DNA from: a virus
Length of the DNA stretch: 39,830 nt
IMG/VR virus record: IMGVR_UViG_3300027985_000463
Coordinates: 1-39,830 of that record
Direction: 5' to 3' (one strand)
The position numbers and the translations under genes are program-made. Positions 15,986 to 24,874 of this stretch are shown here, one piece after another; the stretch's first letter is position 1, and every line of letters starts with the position of its first letter. Below the pieces are notes generated by a model. The model made no database searches and had not been told where the DNA came from. It saw only the letters and a list, made by a program, of their open reading frames with translations.

Positions 15986-16016
15986 TTCATTTTATAGTCA
16001 TATTCCAATAGATTTG
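15986..16016 (+). promoter_or_regulatory. weak promoter of the head-protease operon
   Basis: TAGATTTG (16009-16016) matches the -7 pattern; 20 bases upstream there is TTC (15986-15988) instead of TTG. Because a terminator precedes it, a promoter is expected here for the protease and capsid genes. The imperfect -33 box suggests an activator or weak use. Confidence 0.45.
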
Positions 16017-16030
16017 TTAAAAATCTTATT

Positions 16031-16996
16031 ATGGCTAAAGAGTTATATATATACCAACCTATTCATAGATACACAGCGGAAGCTGTTGTAAAATCACTAA
16101 ATGAAGTTGCTAACGATGAAGAATTGACTATAAGACTAAATACCCCTGGGGGTGAAGTTAATGCCGGTTGGGCTATAATTAGTAAGTTAAGCGAAAGAAC
16201 TGGAAAAACTAATATGATAATTGATGGTGAAGCTTCAAGTATGGGAGCTATTTCATTAATGTTTGCCGATAATGTAATAGCTAATGATACTAGTTCTATA
16301 ATGTTTCATAAAGCTGCATATCCTAGCTGGTATGAACCAAATCAACAAGAACAACAAACATTAAAAACTATTAACTCACAATTTCAAGATAAGCTAACAA
16401 AAAAGGTTTCAGGGAAACCAGGGGCAGATGCTTTTTTAGCTAGAGTGTTTGAATCAGATGTTAGGAATGATGTTGAAATAAGTCCGGTTGAAGCTAAGAA
16501 TCTAGGGATAGTTGACGAGATAAGGCAATTAGAACCTAAAGCTTTTGATTTCGCAACACCAATAGTAGCTATGGTTGAAAATAATGAAAGTAAAGGCCCT
16601 GAAAGTGGGGTAATTAATAATAATTTAAATAAAAAATCGATGGATTTAGCTAAATTAAAAGCAGAACATCCCGCACTTTATGCCCAAATTATAGAAGAAG
16701 GCGAAAAGCGGGGAGTTCAAGCTGAAAGAATTAGAGCCAAAGCATGGTTAGCTTTTATTGATATTGATGCCAAAGCAGTTTCTGATGGTATTAAAGAAGG
16801 TAAAGAGTTTGATCAGGCTGTATCTGCTGACTTTACAGCAAAAGGTATAGCAATGGCACGTGTAGGAGATCATGAAAAAGATAACTCCGGAAGCACTAAA
16901 ACACCTGAAAATGGTAAAACAGAAGAAGAGTTGAAAGCAGAAGCTAACGAAAAGGAAGCTATTGAAGCTCTTAAAAAAGCAGGAATTAAAATCTAA
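16031..16996 (+). CDS. ClpP-type head maturation protease with scaffold-like tail
   Basis: This 321-residue protein has a ClpP fold in its first ~190 residues: TPGGEV (38-43), catalytic S70 in GEASSMGAIS and H93 in MFHKAA. After a linker comes a second part (204-321), basic then acidic, with KLKAEHPALYAQIIEEGEKRG and a helix AERIRAKAWLAF, of the type seen in fused protease-scaffold proteins. An in-frame ATG at 16640 (M204) could start a separate 118-residue scaffold, as lambda does with C and Nu3. It opens the second head operon, followed by the decoration protein. Confidence 0.88.
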   Translation: MAKELYIYQPIHRYTAEAVVKSLNEVANDEELTIRLNTPGGEVNAGWAIISKLSERTGKTNMIIDGEASSMGAISLMFADNVIANDTSSIMFHKAAYPSWYEPNQQEQQTLKTINSQFQDKLTKKVSGKPGADAFLARVFESDVRNDVEISPVEAKNLGIVDEIRQLEPKAFDFATPIVAMVENNESKGPESGVINNNLNKKSMDLAKLKAEHPALYAQIIEEGEKRGVQAERIRAKAWLAFIDIDAKAVSDGIKEGKEFDQAVSADFTAKGIAMARVGDHEKDNSGSTKTPENGKTEEELKAEANEKEAIEALKKAGIKI

Positions 16997-17001
16997 GGAT
17001 C

Positions 17002-17445
17002 ATGAGTTTAACAGCAAGAAATTTAACAAGAAACCAAGGTACTTATGATACCGATAGGAAAAAGCTATTAGTTTTTGATAACAGCTTTGTTTCTGGTATA
17101 TATTCTAATGTTTCTGGTGCATTGGAAAGTGTAGCTTTAGGCCAGATAATGGGTGTTATTGCAGCAACTGGCCAGTGGACAGTATGCAAATCAGCAGCCG
17201 TTGACGGTTCAGCAATTCCAAGAGGTATTATGCTAGACGTACTTACTGATATTGCTATTTCAGGAACTGTAGATCCTGTTAATATTGTGAACGGAGGTAA
17301 GGTAAGAGTAGACATGCTTGTTTTTGATGGAACAGATGACCTTGACACACTTGTAGGAGGTGTAAGAATGCAAGATTTATTGATTTCTAATTCTAAAGAT
17401 TTAGAGCTTGTTTCTGTTGAGGACGATACAAAATTTGATAACTAA
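17002..17445 (+). CDS. head decoration protein (lambda gpD-like)
   Basis: This 147-residue beta-rich protein has a flexible N-terminal arm (SLTARNLTRNQGTY), then strands with alanine and glycine (GQIMGVIAATGQWTVCKSAAVDGSAIPRGIML). Such proteins trimerise on the outside of the expanded capsid and stabilise it. Its position between the protease and the major capsid gene is the lambda C-D-E order. It starts five bases after the protease stop. Confidence 0.85.
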   Translation: MSLTARNLTRNQGTYDTDRKKLLVFDNSFVSGIYSNVSGALESVALGQIMGVIAATGQWTVCKSAAVDGSAIPRGIMLDVLTDIAISGTVDPVNIVNGGKVRVDMLVFDGTDDLDTLVGGVRMQDLLISNSKDLELVSVEDDTKFDN

Positions 17446-17457
17446 ATAATTTAAGAA

Positions 17458-18531
17458 ATGGCTTTAGATATTTCATATGCAAGAGGTGAATTTACTAAGA
17501 GAGTCTTAGGAGCATTCACAGATATAGCACAACCTACTTTATTTTTCAAATCTTTTTTCCGTAGTGAGACTACTGAAGCTTTAGATTTGGCAATTGAAGT
17601 TGAGAGAACTGGAAGGCAGGTAGCTGTTGATATACTTAGAGGTACAGAGGGTGTAATTACACGTTCAGATAAATCAACAGAAAAACTATACCGCCCACCT
17701 TTATTTGATTACAAATACAATTTGACTGCCTTAGATGGTTATGATCGTTTATTTGGAGAGTCCAATGAAATAAGTGGTGGACATTGGGCTAGAATTGTTG
17801 CGAAAACAGCAAAAGAAGTTGCAAAAAATGTTGATCGAATTAACAGACGTTATGAACTTCAATCTGCACAAGCTTTCTTGGATGGCATTGTAACTATGAA
17901 AAATGGTGACAACATTGACTTCAAAAGAAAAGCGGCCTCACTTGTGGCTTATAATGCAGCTCATAATTGGGCGTCGAATACCGTTAACCCTGGAGCTATC
18001 CTAGAGCAAGGGGCTAGATTTATGGTGACTGATGGACTTGTAAGCCCTGGAACTACTTTCAATGTGGTTATGGGTTATCAGGCATGGAATGCATTTAGAG
18101 CAAATGAGCTAAGATCAGCAGAAGGTGACATTAAGGATCAGAAATTTCAAGATCTTACTTCTCCTATTCCATTTGGTAATGGAGCTGTATTGATGGGTAG
18201 ATATTCTTATGGTTCTTATAACTTTGTTATTTGGGGTTATGAAGGATACTATGACGATCCAGACAATAGCAATACTACTACTCCTTATATGGACCCAAAA
18301 AAAATAATTATTCTTCCAAATGAACAGGATTTTATTTTCGGTTATGGTGGAGTTCCAGCAATGGTTAACGTAGGTCAAGATCAAATACCTTCAACTATGG
18401 AAGGTGAGATGGTTGGATATCGCTACAATGACACAGCAAAAACAGCAGCTTTTTTTGGTGTTCGTTCCGCAGGTATGCCAATTCTTCAATATGTAGACAG
18501 AGTATTTACAGCTCAAGTAATCGCACCTTAA
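17458..18531 (+). CDS. major capsid protein (lambda gpE-like)
   Basis: This 357-residue protein is a lambda E-type HK97-fold capsid subunit: early segment FTDIAQPTLFFKSFFRSE, ALDLAIEVERTGRQVAVDI, RPPLFDYKYNLTALDGYDRLFG (residues ~82-105), and a C-terminal P-domain-like region with PFGNGAVLMGRYSYGSYN and GVRSAGMPIL. It lies directly after the decoration protein gene. Length and motif order agree with lambda E (341 residues). Confidence 0.92.
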   Translation: MALDISYARGEFTKRVLGAFTDIAQPTLFFKSFFRSETTEALDLAIEVERTGRQVAVDILRGTEGVITRSDKSTEKLYRPPLFDYKYNLTALDGYDRLFGESNEISGGHWARIVAKTAKEVAKNVDRINRRYELQSAQAFLDGIVTMKNGDNIDFKRKAASLVAYNAAHNWASNTVNPGAILEQGARFMVTDGLVSPGTTFNVVMGYQAWNAFRANELRSAEGDIKDQKFQDLTSPIPFGNGAVLMGRYSYGSYNFVIWGYEGYYDDPDNSNTTTPYMDPKKIIILPNEQDFIFGYGGVPAMVNVGQDQIPSTMEGEMVGYRYNDTAKTAAFFGVRSAGMPILQYVDRVFTAQVIAP

Positions 18532-18541
18532 TAATTGATAT

Positions 18542-18868
18542 ATGAAGGGAAAAGTAAAGTGTTTGGCAATTAGCCATATTAATGGAAGATCCATTTTAAG
18601 AGATGGAGATGAAGTGACATCATCAGATGTGACAGATTTCAAAAGTCTTGTAAAAAATGGAGCAATTGAGCCAGATGAAGAAACAAAAAAACTTTTATCA
18701 TCAAAAGGTTCAGATAAAACTGAGAATGAATCAGGGCTTCTAAAATTAAAGAAAAATGAACTTCAAGGAAAGTGTAAAGAGCTTGAAATTGAATTCAAAG
18801 ATTCTGATAATAAAGAAGATTTAGTTGCTATGATTGAGGAAAAACTATATCCTAAAATTAAGGATTAA
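18542..18868 (+). CDS. capsid-associated protein with SAP/HeH-like end
   Basis: This 108-residue protein begins with a short beta domain (VKCLAISHINGRSILRDGDEV) resembling small head proteins encoded after the capsid gene in Mu-like phages (FluMu gp35-like). It ends with a helix-extension-helix pattern (KKNELQGKCKELEIEFKDSDNKEDLVAMIEEKL) like SAP/HeH modules that bind DNA or RNA. The role, perhaps a head-tail or head-DNA contact, is inferred. It starts ten bases after the capsid stop and overlaps the next gene by one base (TAATG). Confidence 0.65.
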   Translation: MKGKVKCLAISHINGRSILRDGDEVTSSDVTDFKSLVKNGAIEPDEETKKLLSSKGSDKTENESGLLKLKKNELQGKCKELEIEFKDSDNKEDLVAMIEEKLYPKIKD

Positions 18869-19248
18869 TGCCTTTAGGATCATTAATTCAACGTGCGAGA
18901 TTGGACGCTCAGAGATATCTTGAGGGTTCATTCTCGGTTGAATTAACCTTAGACCCAAATAACGGAGATGATGCAATAATTGTTCAAGGTCTTGCAACTA
19001 GACATAGTACAACATACAATCCAGATACAGGGTTAGAACAAGTAGGTGAAAATTGCCATTGTTCTTTTTCTGAACAAACATTGAATGATGCAGGTGTAAC
19101 TACTAGAGATGCAAGAGGAAAATTGATATTGAGGAATTGGTTGGTTTCTTGGGATGATATTACAGGTATTGCAAATTATAAAATCAGAGAAGTATACCCA
19201 GATGAAAGTCTAGGGTTAATAAAATGTCTTTTAGCATTGTATGAGTAA
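18868..19248 (+). CDS. head-tail connector protein
   Basis: This 126-residue protein is predicted to be helical at the N-terminus (LIQRARLDAQRYLEG) and beta-rich afterwards (FSVELTLDPN, AIIVQGLATRH, GKLILRNWLVSWDD). The position after the capsid gene and before the tail terminator is where Mu-like and lambda-like phages encode head-completion or adaptor proteins (FII/gp36-like). No decisive motif is seen. Confidence 0.65.
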   Translation: MPLGSLIQRARLDAQRYLEGSFSVELTLDPNNGDDAIIVQGLATRHSTTYNPDTGLEQVGENCHCSFSEQTLNDAGVTTRDARGKLILRNWLVSWDDITGIANYKIREVYPDESLGLIKCLLALYE

Positions 19249-19885
19249 ATTGACATACATAATATCAGAAAGCAATACAGAAAAAGTGAGAAAGCAAATC
19301 TCATTTATTCTTGCTGATGAATTATCAAATCAAGTAGCTCTAATAGATGCGGAAGGTGCACCAACTGAAGATCAATTATTATTACGTGAATCTATTCCAG
19401 ATAAAGTTTATGATGAAAGATTTCATAGGCAATCAGGAGATGAAGAGGTTTATTTGAATGTTATATTAGTCAATAATCCATTGGGAGAGTTAACAGGTTA
19501 TGAACAGCAAACAGATACAGCCAGATATAACATTGAATATTATTCTTCTGCCAAAGATTCAAGCACTTATGACGGTGACACCAAAGCATCAATGAAAATG
19601 CAAAGGTGTTTAATGGCTTGTAGACATATATTAATGTCATCAGGTTATGAAACATTAGATTTGCCTTTGGGTATTATAGGTTCAATTATAGCAAGGAATT
19701 TACAAATTATTCAGCCGGATAATGGTGTAGATTCAAATTACACTATAAACGGAATGTTTACACTCGAAGTGAAATTAATTGAAACTCAGAATCGGATTGA
19801 TGGTATAGAATTACTAGGTAATGATACAAATCACCGATTATACGACACAGGAAAAGGTTATTATTACGAAATAAACAATACTTAA
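19241..19885 (+). CDS. tail terminator / completion protein
   Basis: This 214-residue protein starts SKLTYIISESNTEKVRKQISFILADELSNQ, has a beta-rich middle with the variable DVYLNVILVNNPLGE-like segment, and a C-terminal strand region (INGMFTLEVKLIETQNR). Its location immediately before the sheath gene is that of gpU/gp37-type tail terminators, which close the tail tube and join it to the head. The identity comes mainly from context. It overlaps the preceding gene by eight bases. Confidence 0.6.
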   Translation: MSKLTYIISESNTEKVRKQISFILADELSNQVALIDAEGAPTEDQLLLRESIPDKVYDERFHRQSGDEEVYLNVILVNNPLGELTGYEQQTDTARYNIEYYSSAKDSSTYDGDTKASMKMQRCLMACRHILMSSGYETLDLPLGIIGSIIARNLQIIQPDNGVDSNYTINGMFTLEVKLIETQNRIDGIELLGNDTNHRLYDTGKGYYYEINNT

Positions 19886-19889
19886 AAAT

Positions 19890-21416
19890 ATGGCAGCAAT
19901 AAGTACAGCCGTGAGCTTAGACCGAGTGTCGGCAATAGTCGGTTATGAATTGAAATCATTTTTGCCAGCAATTGCAGCTGGTAATCTGCCACAGAGAATA
20001 GCTGTATTAGCGGAGAGCAATACAGCTAATCAAAGTGGTTTACCTACTAAATTGAACTTTACAAATGCAAAAGAAGTAGCTGATATATTTGGTTATGGAT
20101 CTCCAGCTTATGGAGTAGCAAGAATTTTGAGACCAAAAACCTCCGATAGACTTGGAGGTATTCCAACTATTATTTATCCAGTAGCTCAGGCAGGTGGAGC
20201 AACTGCAACAGTTATTACATATGGCATTACTGGAACGGCAACAAAAACAACTACCCATCTATTGAAAGTGAATGGAAGAACAAGCTTAGATGGAGCAGTT
20301 TATCAATTTGTGGTAGAAACCGGAGATACTGCAACAGAGATTTCGCAAAAAATGGTAGATGCTATTAATAATGTAATTGGAGCTCCAGCAACGGGAGCTG
20401 TTAATGTTGGTGATGCAGTATTTACTTCTAATTGGTCCGGTATTTCTTCAGCAGAATTAAATATTGAAATTGATTTACAAGGAGAATCAGCAGGTATTAC
20501 ATATACTCAGGATTCTAAGGTTAATGGTGCAGGTTTACCAAGTGTAGATACAGCATTAGCTGTATTCGGTGAAGAATGGAATACACTTGTAATAAATGCA
20601 GTTGCAGCAGATACAACAACACTTGATGCACTTGAAACATTTAACGGTAATCCTGATGATAAGACGGGAAGATATGACGCAATAACATTCAAGCCTTTCA
20701 AGGCATTTACTGGAGCAACAACATTAACTACATTAGCTAATGCAATTTCAGTTACTGATGCAAGAAAAGATGAAGTTACAAACTGTATCGTTCCGGCACC
20801 TAATTCAAAAGGTTTTAGCTATGAAGCTGCTGCAAGTGTAGTGTTTTATTATGCAACGATTGCTCAAAATACTCCACATATTGATCCTATTCAGACTGTA
20901 TTAAAAGATATGCCAGGATCAACAAATGCGGGTGATTTTGCAGACCCTGCAAAGCGTGATCAGATCGTAAAAGTAGGAACATCAACAATAAAGCTTAATT
21001 CTGAGTTGTTTGAAATCGTTGATTTAGTAACTACAGCACATCCAGATGATGAACCACAAACAGCGGTATTATATCGTTGGGTTCGTGATTGGACTGTTAA
21101 TATGAATATTGCATATAGGTATAAGCAATTAGAGCAAAGATTTGTAATCGGTAAAACATTAGTACCTAATGGATCTCCAACATCTGCACCTGATACTATT
21201 TCACCTAATCAGTGGAAATCTGTATTATATGGATTAGCTGATCAACTTGTTGATGAAGGTTTAATAGCTGATGCTGATTATATGAAGGGTTCAATAGAGG
21301 TTCAAATAGGAGAAAGTAATCCTAACAGATTAGAAACTAATTTCAAAGTTCAATTAACTGGAACCGCTAGAGTATTAAGCACTACAAGTCAATTTACTTT
21401 TAATTTCGGAGGATAA
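19890..21416 (+). CDS. contractile tail sheath protein
   Basis: This 508-residue protein has the sheath plan of Mu gpL: N-terminal arm with IAVLAES and PTKLNFTNAKEVADIFGYGSPAYGVARIL, a central insertion domain rich in T/A, and a conserved C-terminal part (LYRWVRDWTVNMNIAYRYKQLEQRFVIGKTL, then SIEVQIGESNPNRLETNFKVQLTGTARVL). The sheath surrounds the tube and contracts to drive it through the envelope. It defines the particle as a myovirus. It is followed three bases later by the tube gene. Confidence 0.9.
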   Translation: MAAISTAVSLDRVSAIVGYELKSFLPAIAAGNLPQRIAVLAESNTANQSGLPTKLNFTNAKEVADIFGYGSPAYGVARILRPKTSDRLGGIPTIIYPVAQAGGATATVITYGITGTATKTTTHLLKVNGRTSLDGAVYQFVVETGDTATEISQKMVDAINNVIGAPATGAVNVGDAVFTSNWSGISSAELNIEIDLQGESAGITYTQDSKVNGAGLPSVDTALAVFGEEWNTLVINAVAADTTTLDALETFNGNPDDKTGRYDAITFKPFKAFTGATTLTTLANAISVTDARKDEVTNCIVPAPNSKGFSYEAAASVVFYYATIAQNTPHIDPIQTVLKDMPGSTNAGDFADPAKRDQIVKVGTSTIKLNSELFEIVDLVTTAHPDDEPQTAVLYRWVRDWTVNMNIAYRYKQLEQRFVIGKTLVPNGSPTSAPDTISPNQWKSVLYGLADQLVDEGLIADADYMKGSIEVQIGESNPNRLETNFKVQLTGTARVLSTTSQFTFNFGG

Positions 21417-21419
21417 GAA

Positions 21420-21818
21420 ATGCCAGTAGCAGGTGATTTAAGAGAAATAAATGTCAAACATCCTGAACTAGGTTCAAGGAATTTTGAAGCAAAAGCCGGA
21501 GAAGATTTTTCATATCAAAAAGGCGGCTACAAATCAAATGATGATGATGGGAATATAGGTGTTAATTTAACACGAATTGACCAACAAAATGCGTTTCCAT
21601 GGTCTGGTGAATTTACAATTGTAAGAAAAGATGAAGATCATGACTTTCTACAATCTCTAACAGAAAATGCATTAGAGGGGATATGGACTTTTTCACATCG
21701 TTCTGGCGAGGTATTAACCGGTACCGGAAAGCCAGTAGGTGATATAGCTACAAATGCACAAGCTGGAACAATTGCAGTTAAGTGTGCGGGTAGTGGAAGA
21801 CTTGAAAATATTGCATAA
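21420..21818 (+). CDS. tail tube protein
   Basis: This 132-residue protein has the size and position (directly after the sheath) of contractile-tail tube proteins such as Mu gpM. The beta-rich pattern (LREINVKHPELGSRNFEAKAGED, FTIVRKDEDHDFLQSL, TGTGKPVGDI) fits a tube subunit made of antiparallel strands and one helix. It precedes the tail assembly chaperone gene by 12 bases. Confidence 0.8.
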   Translation: MPVAGDLREINVKHPELGSRNFEAKAGEDFSYQKGGYKSNDDDGNIGVNLTRIDQQNAFPWSGEFTIVRKDEDHDFLQSLTENALEGIWTFSHRSGEVLTGTGKPVGDIATNAQAGTIAVKCAGSGRLENIA

Positions 21819-21830
21819 CAAACATAAGAC

Positions 21831-22292
21831 ATGAAGAAATCAGAAAATCAGACAAAGAAAAGAGAACCTATTTTGGTACGTGAAGTTGCTGAAATGGAAA
21901 TAGAAAAATGGTTTGATCTAAAAATGCTAGATCCAGATCAAAGAGATAATGTAAATGAAATCACTGAGAAGGATGAAAATAAAGAAACGTTAATTCGTGG
22001 CTTTATGTGGGGATATCTTACATTAGAACCTGATTCAGGAATGATAACTCAAAAGTTAAAATTCCCTTTAAAAAATGAGAGTGGTTTAACTACACTAGAT
22101 TCATTAAATTATAAGTATCGATTGAATCAGAAACAGGTTAAGGATAGTAGTATAGGTTTAAAAGCAAGAGATATAGAAGGGAAAGTGGCAGCCTATATTG
22201 CAGCATTAACAGATCAATCACGATCTATCATAAACCTTCTTGACACAGAAGATAGGAAAATTGCAGATGCAATTGTAACCTATTTTTTGTAA
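21831..22292 (+). CDS. tail assembly chaperone, short form
   Basis: This 153-residue protein lies between tube and tape measure, the normal position of tail assembly chaperones. It has an acidic N-terminal region (LVREVAEMEIEKWFDLKM) and a C-terminal helical part (EGKVAAYIAALTDQSRSIINLL). It ends at TAA (22290-22292) immediately after T-TTT-TTG (22283-22289), a slippery heptamer. The -1 frame then stays open to 22510. The arrangement is the known E/E', G/GT type in which a minority of ribosomes shift to make a longer chaperone. Confidence 0.85.
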   Translation: MKKSENQTKKREPILVREVAEMEIEKWFDLKMLDPDQRDNVNEITEKDENKETLIRGFMWGYLTLEPDSGMITQKLKFPLKNESGLTTLDSLNYKYRLNQKQVKDSSIGLKARDIEGKVAAYIAALTDQSRSIINLLDTEDRKIADAIVTYFL

Positions 22293-22510
22293 TAGCGGAG
22301 GATCCAGATACAGGTGAGCCTATTGAATCTTGTTGTGGTTTTAGTATTGATAACGCAAATGCAATAATAGGATTAGAAACAGGTTGGGCCCCTGATATCT
22401 TGGATACTCTTTTCTTAGATGACATTGATTACCATTCATTAATTTGGTGGGCGAAACATATCCATAAACAGAATCAGAATATAAAGAAAAAACAGGATGC
22501 CAACAGCTAA
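22289..22510 (+). CDS. -1 frameshift extension of the tail assembly chaperone
   Basis: This frame of 73 residues (starting V-I-A-E-D-P-D-T-G-E-P) has no start codon of its own and is in the -1 frame relative to the chaperone. Slippage on T-TTT-TTG at 22283-22289 would fuse it to give about 226 residues. It is acidic and contains SCCGFSID and LIWWAKHIHKQNQ segments; it overlaps the tape measure start (22497) by 14 bases. The P2 E/E' system is described with the same type of T-run slippery site. The longer product is expected to help load the tape measure. Confidence 0.8.
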   Translation, partial: VIAEDPDTGEPIESCCGFSIDNANAIIGLETGWAPDILDTLFLDDIDYHSLIWWAKHIHKQNQNIKKKQDANS

Positions 22511-24419
22511 CTATACGGTAAAAACAACATTTACAGCTGTAGATATGCTAAGTGCAAAAATGTATGCGATGAGTAAAAAAGTTGCAGCATTTTCCAGTAA
22601 AGCACAAGCACATTTTGCAAGGTTAGATATGGCAGCCAGAAAATTAACTAGGGGTGTTTCAAACTTAATGAAAAGATTTGGAGCTCTTGGTTTAATAGTT
22701 GGTGGTAGTTTAGTTGTAGGCGCAATTGGCAGTGTTATAGATAAGTTTGCAAGCTTTGAACAAGCGAATGCAAGTTTATCATCAGTAATGGCAACAGCTA
22801 CCAGAGCGGAATTACAAGATTTGCAAAAAGATGCAAAAAGATTAGGCGCAACAACGGCAAAAAGTGCAACAGAAGTTGTAGGGTTACAAGAAGCGTTTGC
22901 AAGATTAGGATTTCAAGCACCTGCTATAATTGATATGACGGAATCAACCATTGCGGGGTCTATTGCGATGAAAGGAGAGCTATCAGATACAGCAGAACTT
23001 GTAGGTGCAATGGTAAGGTCATTTGATAATTTAGAAAGTGTCAATGCACCATCAATAATAGACCAAATGACAAGAGCAACTCAGCAAAGTGCATTGAACT
23101 TTGAGAAATTGCAGACATCACTACCTATTGTTGCAGGTGCTGCAAATGCAGCTGGAATTCCTTTTAATAAATTATTGGCATTATTGGGTAAGTTATCCGA
23201 TGCTGGAATAGATGCTAGTAGTTCTTCAACAGCATTAAGAAACATTTTTATTGATTCTGCAGCACAAGGTTTATCATATGAACAGATTCTGCAAAAAATA
23301 GCAAATAATCAGGATAAATTAACAGCTGCAAATGATGAATTTGGAAAACGAACAGCAGTATCAAGTGTTATTTTAGCAAAGAATTTAACGCAAACAGATC
23401 AATTATCTGATAGTTTATTGGTTGGAGCTGGAGCTCAGGAGGCAGCAGCGAAGCAATTAGATACGCTGAAAGGTAGATTAACTATACTTAATAGTGCATG
23501 GGAAGGATTTATACTAAATATTGAATCTGGAAACGGTAAGTTTGGTCAATTCCTAAAAACTACAATTGAAGTAGCTACAGAAATATTATCGCTTGCTTCA
23601 GGTACAGAAAAAGCAAAAGAAGAATTAACAAAAGCTGAATTAAGAGTAAGAAAGTTTGCAAATAGAGCTATATTTTTCATAAAAGTATTGGGAGGTGTTA
23701 CGGCTGCATTTGTTGCGTTAAAAGTTGCGATACTAGCTAATCAGGCAGTAATGGCCGCAGCAGGATTCATAAAGTTTATTGCAATTTTCATGAAAATTGC
23801 AAAAGCTGAATCATTATGGACCGCAGCACAATGGGCACTTAATATTGCATTATCCGCAAATCCAATAGGCTTAATAATTATAGGAATAGTTGCACTCATT
23901 GCTATAATAGTATTACTTATAGTTAAGTGGAAAGAAATAGTTAATTGGGTTAAAACTTCTGATAATTGGTTTGCTAAGTTTATAAGAAATAGCTTAATAC
24001 CTGTAATTAATTTATTCAGATTACTTAGAGATACTTGGAATTCAATAGTGAATGCATTTAAAGCTGGAGGAATAAAAGCTGGATTATTACAAATAGGAAA
24101 ATCGATACTTAATTTCTTATTAGCTCCAATACAAAAATTACTTGAATTAATAGGTAAGATCCCGGGTGTAGATATAGCAGATAGAGGTGCTGCAAATATA
24201 GCATTATTCAGAGAAAGCCTAATAGCAGGTGAAAGTGGAGAAGGAAATAAAGTCACAGAGTTGAATACTAGTAAAACTACAGCAGCTCAAGAGAGTTTGA
24301 AACGTGAAGAGAGATTGGAAAAACAACAAGTAGAATTGAATTTAAAAACTGATCCAGGCGTACAAATATCTGGCATTATACCACAAGGAGTTCCTATTAT
24401 CGTTACTAATACATTTTAA
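22497..24419 (+). CDS. tape measure protein
   Basis: This 640-residue protein begins with an amphipathic start (YTVKTTFTAVDMLSAKM), then the TMP core (residues ~50-340) with alanine-rich helices (TATRAELQDLQKDAKRLGATT, VVGLQEAFARLGF) typical of phage tail length proteins. Several hydrophobic segments follow (around 395-415 and 450-475, IGLIIIGIVALIAIIVLLIV), and a GIKAGLLQIGKSILNFLLAPI-type motif near the end. The protein sets tail length and is ejected into the host envelope. It overlaps the frameshifted chaperone and precedes the gp46-like gene by two bases. Confidence 0.9.
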   Translation: MPTANYTVKTTFTAVDMLSAKMYAMSKKVAAFSSKAQAHFARLDMAARKLTRGVSNLMKRFGALGLIVGGSLVVGAIGSVIDKFASFEQANASLSSVMATATRAELQDLQKDAKRLGATTAKSATEVVGLQEAFARLGFQAPAIIDMTESTIAGSIAMKGELSDTAELVGAMVRSFDNLESVNAPSIIDQMTRATQQSALNFEKLQTSLPIVAGAANAAGIPFNKLLALLGKLSDAGIDASSSSTALRNIFIDSAAQGLSYEQILQKIANNQDKLTAANDEFGKRTAVSSVILAKNLTQTDQLSDSLLVGAGAQEAAAKQLDTLKGRLTILNSAWEGFILNIESGNGKFGQFLKTTIEVATEILSLASGTEKAKEELTKAELRVRKFANRAIFFIKVLGGVTAAFVALKVAILANQAVMAAAGFIKFIAIFMKIAKAESLWTAAQWALNIALSANPIGLIIIGIVALIAIIVLLIVKWKEIVNWVKTSDNWFAKFIRNSLIPVINLFRLLRDTWNSIVNAFKAGGIKAGLLQIGKSILNFLLAPIQKLLELIGKIPGVDIADRGAANIALFRESLIAGESGEGNKVTELNTSKTTAAQESLKREERLEKQQVELNLKTDPGVQISGIIPQGVPIIVTNTF

Positions 24420-24421
24420 GA

Positions 24422-24874
24422 ATGAAGAACTATACAATATATGAGGATGGTAATGGAGGTCAATTAGAGGTTCAGAGTAACGATATATTGACTACTGATT
24501 CTTTGTATACATTAGCTTATCTTAAAATGTTTGGGGGTAATGTTGAAGCAGATACTAGACCGCAATCAGATGTTATAGAATTACATTCAGATTGGTGGGG
24601 AAATGACAAGACGAAACCGTCAGATATGTGGATAAATTCAAAGACTGAGAGAACTTTAAAAGGGATAGAGTTAAGCAGTAGGAGCTTAGAAACAATTAAG
24701 CAAGCTGTAAAACAGGACCTTGATAGTTTAACTCAATTTGGAGGTATAGAAGTTACCATAAACATAGTATCTTTGAATAGAGTTAAAATAACAATTGATA
24801 CGACACAAGGTGATAATTTATCTATGATTTGGGATAACACCAGAAATGAAGTAATACAAGAAAGATGGCTGTAA
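24422..24874 (+). CDS. baseplate protein (Mu gp46-like)
   Basis: This 150-residue protein has the arrangement of Mu gp46-type proteins: strand NGGQLEVQSNDIL, helix, IELHSDWWGND (W-W-G-N/D motif), a helical part (RTLKGIELSSRSLETIKQAVKQDL), and C-terminal strands with INIVSLNRVKITI. It assembles into the baseplate next to gp47. It is followed with a 10-base overlap by the baseplate J gene, the standard order. Confidence 0.8.
   Translation: MKNYTIYEDGNGGQLEVQSNDILTTDSLYTLAYLKMFGGNVEADTRPQSDVIELHSDWWGNDKTKPSDMWINSKTERTLKGIELSSRSLETIKQAVKQDLDSLTQFGGIEVTINIVSLNRVKITIDTTQGDNLSMIWDNTRNEVIQERWL

Noticed and set aside
23741-24256. Long open frame (171 codons) on the minus strand
   Set aside because: It lies wholly antisense to the tape measure gene and its composition mirrors that gene's codon bias; no promoter or family pattern.
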